Shown here one piece after another: positions 11,360 to 22,809 of a stretch of DNA of 64,000 nt. Every line of letters begins with the position of its first letter. Position 1 is the stretch's first letter. Below the pieces are notes generated by a model. It saw only the letters and a list, made by a program, of their open reading frames with translations, was not told the origin of the DNA and searched no databases. The DNA comes from Gymnopus androsaceus JB14 (lineage: Eukaryota; Basidiomycota; Agaricomycetes; Agaricales; Omphalotaceae). The position numbers and the translations under genes were made by a program. The DNA lies in contig ML769657.1 in the NCBI GenBank assembly GCA_009733575.1, positions 26,910-90,909 on the forward strand, given 5' to 3'.

Positions 11360-13637
11360 TCACTCGCGTCCTCGATAATCCCCTAAATCACTACGTCTCC
11401 CAGATGTCCCTGAACCATAATCGTCCTCGATCTCATCCTCATCGCTGTCTCCGGACACTGAATCCTCGGCGCCACCTCCGCTACCGCCATTACCCTGGGC
11501 ACCAGAAGCACTGGACGCACGCCCATTGCCACTGCCATTTTCTTGCGTCGTTTTCGACCCACTTCGTGCGCGTTCCCGATCCCGCTTTTTGATCTGGACG
11601 ACGAACAGACAGATGATCAGCTCATTAGAAAAGAGAATTTAATCAAGGACAATCGACACTCACGAGCTTTGCATATACTAACCCACAAGCATTGCACAGC
11701 GTTCGAGGACCTGTGAGTGAAAGATATTTATATCAATAAGAAAGTAGTGAAAGAGACCACGACAAATCAATCATAGTGTCCGTCAAAAGAATACAGGCCA
11801 ATGGTCAGTCAAAGACAGACAGCAGGCAGCTTTCGCAGACAATATCAAAAGAAAAAATGACCAAAACACGAGTTAAGAAAGATAAGGAAATAACTCACCC
11901 ATAGGTCCCCGTCGCCACTCGGGCGTTGATGTAGCACCACACCCTAAACAGGTCTGCCCTCCCTCCTGTGAAGGCGGTGGGATGGTGCCCGTCAAACTAC
12001 TGGATGACGGGGAATGCGAGATTTGCGACAGTGCTGGGGGAGGTGGTTGCGACTGTGATTGTGATCCAGAAGTTGTTACCGAACCCGACGCCGCATGCGG
12101 ATGCGTTGACTGTGAACCATCCATAGCGTGGTGGCTATATTTATTGGTATTGGACGCGGTATTCCTCTGTGGGATAAATCAACGGATGAGGTAAGTATAC
12201 TGTATGTGGCCATCCATCATTGCCAGAACAGAGAAAAGAAGATCGCAAGTGTAGATGAGAGATTCAAGATGCGAGATTCAAGATAGAGTGAGGGGAAGGG
12301 AAGAGAGAATTACGTGAGAGAAGAGAAGAGAAGGATCACGGAAGGAAGCAAAAAAACTACGATGGCGAAGAAGAGGATACGACGGGAAGAGCAAGAGCAA
12401 TTTTGGGCGCTGCTTCGACATCGACATCGGGATGGATGCCGAGATGTATAGAGTGAGCAAGTAGAAATTTCAACGGCATTCGCAATAACAGATGCAACAC
12501 ATATGCCGAACACCGGAGACCACCGAACACTGAGCAAAAGAATAAAAAAGAAATATCACGTACCCGTTTCAAGTGATGGTGTTGAAGCCGAAAGCGGCGG
12601 TGAGTTGTCGTGCATATGTGGGCTTTGTGTGTCCTCAACCCGATTATTAGACTCTCTCGTTATAGGTGACGAGAGACGATTATTGCTGTAACTCTGAGAG
12701 GCTGACATCGGGGCAGGGTGATACGAATTCGAAGCCGAAGGCGAGGTAGTATACCCTGCTGCAGAATCAAGCATCTGTGCTGTATACGTGGCAGCATGTA
12801 TCAACTGGTCCAGAGTCTCCAGATGAGGTTCTCGAATACCCGCGAGACGTTCACGGATCGGAGTCTCGACAAATTTTATGTGCTTCATGAGCTAAAGTCG
12901 AGTGAGCTAAAGCTTGTTTACACGATTACGAGCAGAACATAATTACCTGGTCAAAATCCAACGTAGCGAAAGGATTGGGCGAGGAAGACTGCGAGTGGGA
13001 GTTTGGATAGTTCGGCGGAGAATCTTCTTCTCGACCATGTCGATATTTAGGCTGAGCGCCGTTCATTGTCGATTGATGATGTAAAGAAGTACTTCGGTCA
13101 TCGTACCCAGATGAGGAGAGTGCTGGCGAATTGTCTGGTCGACTTGCGTACGTGCTTTCAGGCGGCACAGAGCTAACAGGCGAAGGTAATGGAGGTTGAC
13201 TCGATTGCTGCTGCTGCTGGGGCTGAACCTGAGTAGGATAAGCACTATGCTGACTATAATGAGACGGCCAGTTTTCACTTGACCATTGCTGCTGAGCCTG
13301 CTGCTGGGGCTGAGGCTGATGCAAAGTAGGAGGAGGCGGAGGAGGCGTATGCTGGGCTGGTGGAGGAGCAGGCTGGCCATGAGTCATGTAATGGCCTTGC
13401 GCATATGGCGAATGCGCGGGCGGATAGGAAGAATTACTTGGAGGCGGCGCATGATACTCTGTTCGAGGTGAATTTGGTGGAGGAATTGAACGAATATGAG
13501 TCCTAGCTGGACTGTTGAACTGGGGAATTATCGTAGTTTGTCGCAGGAGGAGGAGGAGGATTTTGGTACTGATAGTATTGGGTTGTTGGCGCTCCCTGCT
13601 GAGTCGGATGGTACAGATAACGACTGTCGGCGGCCAT
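11360..13637 (-). CDS. GATA-type zinc-finger transcription factor (NsdD/SUB-1-like finger)
   Basis: This is a predicted sequence-specific DNA-binding regulator. The C-terminal finger reads CLGCGATSTPEWRRGPMG across an intron into PRTLCNACGLVYAKL, that is C-x2-C-x18-C-x2-C. The 18-residue loop with TPEWRRGP is characteristic of NsdD/SUB-1-type and white-collar-type fingers, not of the 17-residue nitrogen or iron GATA factors. No PAS domain is visible, which argues against WC-2. The finger is followed by a basic stretch (IKKRDRERARSGSK) and a Gly/Ser and acidic tail ending at 11360. The N-terminal half is rich in Pro, Gln and Ser, and a conserved-looking segment, FVETPIRERLAGIREPH, lies near 12840. 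The start at 13637 (MAADSRYLYH) requires an intron at about 13530-13590 (GTACCA donor) to reach the long proline-rich exon. The regulatory target is unknown. Confidence 0.75.
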
Positions 13638-14104
13638 CGCCAGCTTGGACGCGTAAGAAGGAGATAGAATATCTAAAAACATCAATGAATAAATTCGGTA
13701 GAAAATTAAATCGAAATTCTTGTTCTCCTCAAGAAAAAGACTCACAAATGACCTCTATAAATTCCTTCCCAAGTATTATACGCTAGTTGGCGCCCGAGAA
13801 GCTGATTCAAGAAAGTACCGGATATTAAACCCCTTCTAAGTAGCCAAATGGACCCTAGAAGAACCACCAAGAGCCCAGTTTGAGGGCCGTTGAGGCTAAC
13901 CTTTCACAGTTGACTGTTAAGAGAGGTAACATGAACAGACTCAAATTCAGTCAGGCAGTTAGACTTTAACGCCGTACGGGCCGTGTTTCCATTTTGATCC
14001 AAATCAACGGCATTTCCGTCAACCATCAACCAACGATTATACAAAAAAGTTGTACAGTACTGTACTGCTGAGTATTCGAAAGAATTTTGTAATTTGACAG
14101 GACG
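13638..14104. other. Intergenic region upstream of the GATA-factor gene
   Basis: No coding sequence recognised. It separates the GATA-factor start from the pseudogene fragment and should contain the GATA gene promoter. Confidence 0.35.
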
Positions 14105-14612
14105 TCATCCGACACAAATACCGTTACTATCCATATCCCCTCCAACTCCCCTCCGCTTCGGAAGCACCCCATTTCCATCAGTTTGGCCATCAACCGAAAC
14201 CGGGTCCTGATAATCCGTATCATCCTCTGATAAATCGTGGCAAGGAAGGGGAGGAGGTAGGAAAGTCCTGTTTCCCTCGTTCTCCTTCAGAAACATGCTT
14301 CCGAACTCGCTTCCTCATACTCCCCATCTTCACCGGAGAAAAGCAACTCGTGCTCGCAAAAGACGCAGACCATTCGCCTGTTAGGTTTATTAGGTATAGG
14401 CTCCGATGATGAAGTGGCTGCTGTAAGGAATACGCTGGCTGATCCTTCGGAGACTCAGACCGTTTACAGTGATTCTCGTCTCTTATGCGGTATCTCAACA
14501 GAGAAAACCGCCTTGAAGATCGTCCTGGTTCTGATTTCCTTCGTCCCGGTTCCCGTTGGGTGCTCCAGAAGAATAAGGAAGGAACATATTTGCTTCGATG
14601 ATGAGGGCACGA
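14105..14612 (-). pseudogene. Decayed partial copy of the conserved gene at 19852-21868
   Basis: On the minus strand this region aligns in shifting frames with the 3' part of the gene at 19852-21868. In order: HHRSKYVPS (parent HHLRNYVPS), LPYSSGAPN (LPYSDGANQ), FSVEIPHKRRES (FLSAEIPPRRGK), MVCVFCEHELLFSGEDGEY (WVCVFCEYELFFGDDGEY), then DDTDYQDPVSVDGQTDGNG and KRRGVGGD (DDDVDYEPVGQGGQLGGNG, KRRGIGAG). The frame changes at least twice and an in-frame stop follows the EIPHKRRES block, so no intact protein can be made. No 5' counterpart of the parent was found nearby, so this is a fragment, in inverted orientation and about 5 kb from its source. Confidence 0.8.
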
Positions 14613-15481
14613 TCGCCAGTGCGCATTCCTGGTTTCGAATTCCTGTGCCTTTGACGACTTACCGGGACCAAGAGCGATACATACACCGAAAGCCACCATA
14701 TCCGTACCGGTACGGTTACCGATGCCTGATGGAACGAGGAATTCAGCTAGTCTCGGAACTTCTGAGCCTTATCTGTTGTATGTACAAGTACAAGCCCTTT
14801 ACTGAGCCTATCAGTATCATCCCCTGTTTCCGACAACTGATGCCAAGGCGCTGAGGCTGTTTGGTGAGTCGCGGTTCCTTATGGGACGCTTGTCGGGTTA
14901 CGGGGAAGCGAATGGGCGGCGCAGGGGCACCACTTCCTATGTGATGATTAGAGGTTAAAATAAGACCAGTGAGTCGGATAAACCAGAAAAAGACTCACTC
15001 GCTATATATATAAAGGTAAATTTGATCATTGAGACACCTCTTAACTCAAAGGGCGAGAAAACAAATTTGTTCAGCAGTATATCCAACGTCTTTCAGTACG
15101 CCCTGTAGTATACCCACCCATTTGGCTGTTCTCTCTCTAGCCACCGATTTAATCATGCCCAGGGGGGCCTGGAACACCGACATTTATCATCAGCCGGCGT
15201 CTTCAAGTATTTTAACTATTTATACAATGAGAAGTGCCGGAAGGTAGAACTCTCCAGAAACGCAGACCATGCGTTCAACCCGGTAATGTGTGGTGGTGGA
15301 GCGTACTTCTCGAAGTCGATACGACCAATCTAGCCTTGGAAGGTAAGCCCAGGGTGAACCCGAAAGGAAGCAAACATACTACTCCAGCTTTCAAAAAGGA
15401 TAGGAGTAGGCTGGGTATTTCCAAAGAGGAGGAAAAGATTTGTTCTGTTCATGGGGTCTTGTAGAATATATTCAATAATCC
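14613..15481. other. Non-coding spacer
   Basis: Open frames of 60-146 codons occur on both strands but show no domain features. I see no further homology to the parent gene in this stretch. Confidence 0.3.
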
Positions 15482-16750
15482 GTATGAGAGGGGTCCTGGT
15501 AATGTGTTATGTATTCAGCTTGAAAATTTATTGAGATGGAGGCGTCGAGGCGATCACACGTACAGTCCAACCCGGTTAGCATGCATTGTCACTGCGTCGT
15601 GTTAATTTACTGTATCACGTCAGTACTCAAAAAAAAACGCTTACGGAGCAGACACTACTAGTCACTTTTCCATGGAATCACTGAAGGAATAATACGTTGA
15701 AGATACATAATCCCAAGTCTGTCACCAATCTATTCACGGGATTCTTGGATCGGGATTTATTGACATACTTACTTACCTCCAATGAGTGAATGAAATTGGG
15801 CATTTTTCCTTTTGGCTGCTTCTTGACGCGGAGGACAAGATAACGACCGACCCTCTGGCGGAAAGCTTATGGTATTGTCACTGACAATGCCCCTAATACT
15901 CTAGAATGGCTTGATACTCATCCTGCGTGGCTTGCTTCTTTCCTATGCAAACCAGGAATATTTTAGCGGTTGTTTATGATGTGAGAGAAAAGGACATCAG
16001 TTGTTCGACTTCTTTTTCGGTCTGATTGGTGTTGCTAGCTATGGCATTGTAATACCGTAATACATGCCTGTTCCAGAGGTATCAATTTCTCAGTATCAAC
16101 GGAGAAGCATTGAGCAAGACCAAGCATTGAACGGGGTCGGCAGCTATCATAGTATGAGCGAACTCGAGGGAACAACACAGGTATGCCTGTCTCTGCCTGT
16201 CTCTGCGCAGTGCGCAGAGACCCGTCTTTTCGATGCATTCATTGTGGTAAATCGATCCGGGTCTATCTATAGGCTCAATAACAATTGTGACCGCCCAGCG
16301 AGGTGATAGGAAGTATTTGCCAAAATAAATCGCTCTGCCAGACATTCAATTTTATTTCTTCCTCGAACTATAAACCGGGACCTTCCCTACACATCTGCAA
16401 AACCTGGTTGGTCTCCAGAGGTCTCCAGAGATCTCCAGAGCTCTGACAGCTGTCAAAAAGCTGTCAAACTCCTCCAGACGTCTCTGGAGGTCTCTGGAGA
16501 TCTCTGGAATTACTATCCTTGCTCCAGAGACGAACGAAATGTATTGTGATGGTACAGGTTTTGCTGATGCAGCTTTTGGTATGAAAACAAGCGAAGAAGT
16601 TTACAAATGTAGGTGTAGCAGAATTGGGTTCGGTTTCAAGCGCATTGGTAGCTAGCTGATGTTTCCCGGGTGTTTGTTGCAAAGGTAAAGGACGTGCTAG
16701 AATATATCTAGATTCAAGAGAGAGAAGAGAAGGAGAAGTCGTTTTTTCTC
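15482..16750. repeat. Direct repeat, copy 1 of a duplicated non-coding segment
   Basis: This stretch is collinear with 18203-19327. Shared anchors include TATGAGAGGGGTCCTGGTAA, a block beginning GCATTGTCACTGCGTCGTGT, AATCCCAAGTCTGTCACCAA, a TTTATTGACATACTTAC block, TTGAACGGGGTCGG and GGTGTAGCAGAATTGGGTT. The copies differ by many substitutions and small indels, and copy 1 carries an extra fold-back insertion. No intact protein is encoded, so it is either a decayed transposon remnant or an old segmental duplication. Confidence 0.8.
16397..16564. mobile_element. Fold-back insertion present in one repeat copy only
   Basis: The outer inverted repeat GCAAAACCTG (16397-16406) / CAGGTTTTGC (16555-16564) encloses a core made of tandem CTCCAGAG(G/A)TCT units that run into their reverse complement (TCTCTGGAGGTCTCTGGAGA) around a GACAGCTGTCAAAAAGCTGTC centre. 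The corresponding place in the second repeat copy (near 19140-19165) goes straight from the AAACCGG-ACCTT block to TATGAAAACAAGCG and lacks the whole insert. This resembles an empty site for a non-autonomous hairpin element. Confidence 0.6.
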
Positions 16751-18202
16751 CCATCTGTTCCGCCACTTTGGTAGGCTACCAAACATAATCTCAAGAGTGA
16801 GTGTTTTCAACGGGGTTTCCCTCTGTAGTGACTGATCGCATAGTCCTTTAGACCACAAAAATTCCCATAACCTAATAAGAGTCGCCATGAACTTACATGT
16901 CCTCAGTGTATACATACAATGAGCGGTTGAAGTTGAATAAATAAGTGTATGTATCTTGCTAGTTAGACGAGTCTGCATCCGAGCTATTGATTCGCTGATA
17001 AGTATAGTACCTGTACGTACTTTGATGCCTCTAGAGGAGATTGCTTCCCTCGTACTTGATTGGTGCATATACTTTATAGGGATTGAACATGGTAGACACA
17101 CAAGCTTCAGATATTTTGCTGAATGCTAGGCCGAGTCAAAGTGATGCTCCACCAACGTCCACGGTCCGCACACTAAGCAGTGGTAATGATATTCCATTTG
17201 AGGTACTCGAACACGTATATATTATATACTTAGTCTCGACTACGGTATCTATATCGATACCATCCAAGTAATCTCGATTCCAAGATGCTAATCCGACCTT
17301 CGAGAAAAAATAGTCGAATCGATTCAGGCACCATCTCCTTAAGAGATGAGACCGGCATACCGGCCATACCCAAGGGAAGCTATTGAGAGACTGATATAGA
17401 GGATTACGTCTGTAGATACTCCTGCACCAATGTACTATCAGCGTGCCGAAAGCCTACGTCAACTGAACTGCGCACAATCGAAAATTCCCCGTTGAAGGTC
17501 TACGACAGTTTTCATGGAGAATAAGTGTATAGGCATGGAATATGATATGTAAGGATTTCTATTGAAAAAAACAACAGTCACTAAACCTGTGAGAGAGTGG
17601 ATTTTGCTGCTGTGTGATTTGCTGTACGTACCTCCGCAGGGTGATCTATGCGCCGATTGCGCTAGAGTAACAGGGGATGGTTCCTTGATTCGATTCTGTG
17701 GCAGTAAATACCTAAGCAAATTTGGATCAGAGACATGGAACTGACGCGCACAGACTTTCGGATTGCATCACTGGCTGGTTAGGATGAAGGAATGGATCTA
17801 AGAAATCCGATTCCTATATTTAAATTCGGCGAGGGTAGAATATATTAAACAGAAGCATATACTGTAAACTTACCCGTCTGGAAAGGCTGATTTTGGTTCT
17901 GGCGTCCATTTGTGACTTCTTTGTCTAGCTCCTATACGTTACTATACACTGATACTATCCGTAGGCTCTCCGACGCGCGTCGAAGCTGAGCAAATGAGAA
18001 GGGTTGGGAGAGCGGAGCCAAAGCCACGCTTGACGGACAGCTTGCTGCAATGTATTCATCGGTAGAACAACATCGAAGTTGGGCAGAGATTATCTATTTC
18101 AACGCGCATGATGATGTGGCTTTCCGCGGTGTTTCTGTCTCCGAATAGGAAGAAGGTTTTGGTTATATTGGTGTATTGGTGGGCTTTGTAGAGATCATAT
18201 CT
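16751..18202. other. Spacer between the two repeat copies
   Basis: No gene recognised. Short frames (for example 17083-17271 + and 17562-17744 +) lack domains. Confidence 0.3.
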
Positions 18203-19327
18203 GTATGAGAGGGGTCCTGGTAATGTGAAATTAGCATTGCGGCTTAAATGGAGGGGTCACGTACAGCCCAATGTCAGCGAGCATTGTCACTGCGTCGTGT
18301 TGATTTACTGTATCACGTTAGTGCTCCAAAGAAAATGCTCACGGAGCAGACACTACTTACTTTCCATGGAATCATTGAAGGTACACGTTGAAGATAACAC
18401 ATAATCCCAAGTCTGTCACCAAGAGTTTCTTGGATGGGGATTTATTGACATACTTACCTCCAGTGAATGAATATAATATGACATTTTGCCTTGGGCTGCT
18501 TCTTGACACGGAAAGACATGATACCGACCGACCTTCTGGCGGAGAACTTACGGTAGCGTCACTGGCCCCAAGGCTCTAGAAATGGCTTGATACTGATCCT
18601 GCGTGCTTGCTTCTTTCCTATTATCCGGACTAAGAGTGTTTTGGCAGTTAGTTATGATGCGAGAGAAAGGAAAGAGGAACGGATGTTGTTTGACTGCTTT
18701 CTCAGTCAGATTGGTCTTACCAGTTATGGCATTGTAATATATGCCTGTTCGAGAGGTACAGTATCAATTTCTCAGTAAGTCATCAACGGAGCAGCATTGA
18801 GCAGGACATGCCAGTCTGTTCCATGCGTCAGCAAACATTGAACGGGGTCGGTAGTCATCATAGTATCATAGTATGAGCGAATTTCAGGGAGCACAGGCTG
18901 AGGTTTTCATGTGCTTGTCTCTGCGTAAAGATTCGCCTTTTCGATGTAGATCGATCCGGACAGATAATTTGCTCGCCAGACATTCAATTTCAAAGGCCGA
19001 TTACCGCTGCTTGTAGCAGGAAAATGAGTTTAACATAAGATGTCAGATAAGATAGATACATAAGTGCGTGCAGCTCTTTGAGTTTCAGTACCCAGACGAG
19101 GATGTTAATACGGCGCCAGGTAACCTTGTTTTCTTTTTCGGACCATAAACCGGAGACCTTATGAAAACAAGCGAACAGGTTTATAAAGATGATGCAATGA
19201 AGGTGTAGCAGAATTGGGTTTGGCTTCCGAGTCAAGCGCATGTAGTTAGTTCTCGGGTGTTTGTTGCAAAGGTAAAGGGCGTGCCAGATAAGAGATAAGC
19301 ATGAAGAGATGAGAGTCGTTTTTGCTC
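18203..19327. repeat. Direct repeat, copy 2 of the duplicated non-coding segment
   Basis: This is the second, diverged copy of 15482-16750 in the same orientation, about 2.7 kb downstream. It lacks the fold-back insertion and has other short indels. No protein is encoded. Confidence 0.8.
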
Positions 19328-19851
19328 GACGTGTATGCGTAACGATACTATACCAGTACATGATGATTGCTGGTTATCCGAGAACAACTTGAAGTAAAGT
19401 TAATAGTCCCATACGCGCACAGACCAGAGCAAAGACCAAGAGCCAGTGAGGATTTCCCGCTTCTGTGAGCTGTGGTAGTGAGAAACCTGAGCCTGAGACT
19501 GAAAGAAAGAAATTAGTCAGTCGGCCTGATCTTGAGCTCGGCAACGAATTTCGGGCAAGACCGCTCTCTTTCTTCCCTGAATAATCCACACAACTACTTT
19601 TCTTCCTTCTTTTGTTCTCTCTATACGATTGTGCTTTTGTTCAAGAAAGAGTAGAAGGGACCTGCATTATTCAATTTCAGTCGACAAATTACAGCGACTC
19701 AAAGTGCAGGCAGGCGGTAAGTCCACGTCACTCATTTATTTATTTCTTATTTTCTTCTGACCCAAATATTTTCTATTTTCTCTAGGAATCTATAATCCAC
19801 CATCTAAATTCGGTTTCGAGAATCGATTACTTGGTTAACACACACACAAAA
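19328..19851. promoter_or_regulatory. 5' region of the conserved gene at 19852
   Basis: No gene recognised. The pyrimidine-rich TTTCTTCCTTCTTTTGTTCTC stretch near 19600 and the CT-rich block directly upstream of the start fit a fungal core promoter and 5' leader. Confidence 0.3.
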
Positions 19852-21868
19852 ATGTATCGGAACGTATCTTCCCCCATCTTTGACGCACCAGAATTTCCTA
19901 CTCTACGTCGAGTAAAACCCTTGCCAAAAAGACGGAAAACTTCCGTCTCTGTTATTAGTCCTGATGACAAAGGACTCGGACCTGGCAGCCCCAGGATGCT
20001 TGTCGCTGAATCCAACGGCGTACCGCACTCTCTCCATATGCCAGGCTTGCCTCCTATCCCTTTGTCTCTTCCCGGTCCAAATGCCACAGCAGAAGAGCTG
20101 CTAGCTCATGCAGACGCGCTGCAGTCGTACTATCTTCCCATCCTCGACGCTGCAGCAGCCAATATCAGTGCAGTCGCAGACGGATTTGCTAATGCGGTCG
20201 CTGTCGAGCCAGATATGCTTGGCAATGGCATGCACAACCTCAGTCTCAGAGACCGAGACCGTGACGATGAATCGGATCGTGGGGATGGTGATGGTGATTA
20301 TATCGATCATCTCCAGCAGCCAGGAAATACAAAGAAACGTAAAGTACCTGCCAATATATCACGTCTACAGGGTGCTGCGCAGGACGGCGAGGATGAGACC
20401 GAAGAGTCTTTGGATTTGCATGATGGGACGTTGACCATGGGTATTCCGACTGGTATCGAGGTTGGTAATGGGAACAGTGACACAGGACAAGGTGATGGTG
20501 GCGGAGGTGAAGGAAACGGAAAGCCAAATTCCATGTCGACTACCCTCCGCCTCCTATCTCGTCGCAAAACAAAAGTCTCGTCTTTCGGCTGCGACCCTCG
20601 CTGGTCTTCAACACAAAGAGACACTCAAAGTCCGGAAACGCCAATTGGCCGCGGTCTTGGGCGCGCTGTCTCACGGGGATACGTTGGCGTTGGACCAAGC
20701 GCTCTCCGGGACCTACCCGTTCCCGTCTTCCGGTTCTCCGTCAGGAGACGATACGTTGCCGTTGACTGCTTTAGGTATAGACGCTACCGGTGCGAAGCAA
20801 GCACCCAAAATTCGGCTGTCGAAGCGGACGGGTCCGAGAATGGCTAGGAGAGTCAAGGCGGCGCTTCCGTTGAGACTCAAGGAGAATGAGGAACCGGTAC
20901 AGATTCCTGCGAAGCGACTTTACTTTTGTCTGTCATAGCGCGAGTGAGTTGGTAGATTGCTTTCATGGAATCTATTTAATGTGCTTGTAGCTGCTGACCG
21001 CCTTTCTGCGACTAAACAAGAGGTGGCCACGCTGCGTCGCAGGTTCGAGAATGAACTTGCAAGACAAGCGTCCCGTGCAGCAGCAGCCAGCAGAGCCGTA
21101 GCCCGCGCATCAGCGTCTCCTGCCAAATCTTCCAAGAAACGGGGTGATAGGGCTCGCACTACTACTACAGGAACTAAGAAGCTTCGGGACCAACCAGCTG
21201 AATTCCTCGACCCATCAAGAGACACAACAATGCCGATGCCGGTACCGGTACCATCCAACACAAAAACACAAGGACGCGGGAAGAAAAAGAAACGCTCAGC
21301 TCTAGCCAACGCGTCTAATCCTCATCATCTACGGAATTATGTTCCCTCCAGGTTGCCTTATTCCGACGGGGCAAACCAAGCCAATGCAAACGCGCACGCG
21401 AACGATCTTGGTCCGTTCCCTTTGCGGTTTCTCTCTGCTGAGATTCCGCCCCGCCGAGGCAAACGTTCCTCTTCACGGACCCGAGCTCAAGCTCAGGCCC
21501 AGCAGTCGTTGAACAATCCAGCAGACGAATGGGTCTGCGTTTTTTGTGAATACGAGTTATTCTTTGGAGATGATGGAGAGTATAGGAAGGCTGTGAGGAG
21601 GAGGAAATCGGTTTTGAAACGGAGGAGGAGGGCGAGGGAGAGAGCTGCTGCTGCTGCTAGTGGCACAAAAGCCAAGTTTCCTTCTTCTACTTCTACTCAG
21701 GCTACTGCCAAGAAGACGCGTCAGGAGGATGAGGAGGAGGATGGAGATGATGATGTGGATTACGAGCCAGTTGGTCAAGGTGGCCAACTTGGTGGAAATG
21801 GGGTGCAGAGTACGAAGCGGAGAGGAATAGGAGCGGGAGGGGAGCGGGAACAGAGTTCATATGGATAA
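19852..21868 (+). CDS. Conserved basidiomycete protein of unknown function with a Cys-x2-Cys motif
   Basis: I do not recognise a named family. The start MYRNVSSPIFDAPEFPTLRR lies just after an ACACACAAAA leader. A middle segment, ATLAGLQHKETLKVRKRQ followed by ALSHGDTLALDQALS, looks conserved and is reached if an intron at about 20461-20575 is removed. The reading then passes DFTFVCHSA and an intron that opens with GTGAGT near 20943 to ADRLSATKQEVATLRRRFE, which may be a coiled coil. The C-terminal exon has lysine-rich blocks, WVCVFCEYELFF (a C-x2-C motif that could be half of a zinc site), a basic region (RRRKSVLKRRRRARER) and an acidic stretch (DEEEDGDDD). The composition suggests a nuclear protein. 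Frame continuity near 20850-20900 is unresolved. A decayed fragment of this gene lies at 14105-14612. Confidence 0.6.
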
Positions 21869-22809
21869 CGGTACCGGATGACTGACTGTTTTGCGTACAA
21901 CTATGGGTAGCCCAAGTACCTAACCACGTTCATTCATTCATTTACGCTTTCCAATGTACATGTTTCTTTCGTTCAAGGATAGTCCCCCGTTGTTGAACAT
22001 ACTAAGGAAGGTAAACAAGCATTACCCTCAAAAGAGGCTGTACTAAATTTCTCCGCATCGACTACATTATCATATTGGGACAGACCTCAGTGAACTAAAA
22101 ATGCCGTTCCTGATATATAAAACGCTCCGTGGAGCCTCCGAATCCGGTCTCATATCCTTTTGCTTCGAGTTCTCGAGATCGAGAGGGCTTTGATACCAAC
22201 ATCTCCAAAGCATTTCTTTCTACATGGAGATCTCAGATAGGCGAAAGCGGTGGTATCCAGTTTAGGAAAATGAGCGCTGAGCGCTTGCCCCGTTCACTGA
22301 GCGCTTAAATGTACCTAGACCGCGGTACCTTAGTTACTTGTCCGGGATAATTCCGTCGTCTTATTTAAGGACGAAAAAGCTGATCCTAGTATCAGCAATT
22401 TATCTTCCTTCTCTACCACTAACATGTCTCAGACAGTGCTCGTCGTCGAGACTGCCAAAACTCCCCACGACAGCACTGCAGATTGCAAACAAGAATCCAG
22501 GTGAATTGATCGCATTTGGCAAGTTGTTTGCTGCAAACGTGAGTTTGTTTTTCACTGTATTTTTTGAATAAATTTGACTGACTGACTAGTTGACATTAGC
22601 CTGATCTACTTATCGTTTGAAATATGATCTTCCGCTGAATGAGCCGGATTTCAACACTTTGTTTGCTCCCAATGCCTCTGGACCCGAGCGGTACACGTAT
22701 TATCCTTTCGCGAAGCAGTATATTTAGAGGACGGATATTCAATGTTCCAGTGCAGAATAGTTACATTTAGATGATGATAAACATCCCAACTTCCACAGTC
22801 GTTGGCGAG
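21869..22809. other. Intergenic region with a possible small gene remnant
   Basis: A TATATAAAA box lies at about 22114. Short coding-like pieces follow: NKNPGELIAFGKLFAAN (about 22483-22539, ending at a GTGAGT donor) and KYDLPLNEPDFNTLFAPN (about 22620-22675) with a stop near 22728. They do not join cleanly in one frame, so I treat them as a possible remnant of unknown identity rather than a gene. Confidence 0.25.

Noticed and set aside
11360..13637. White collar-2 identity for the GATA factor
   Set aside because: The finger type fits, but no PAS domain is visible in any exon, so a NsdD/SUB-1-like factor is the better match.
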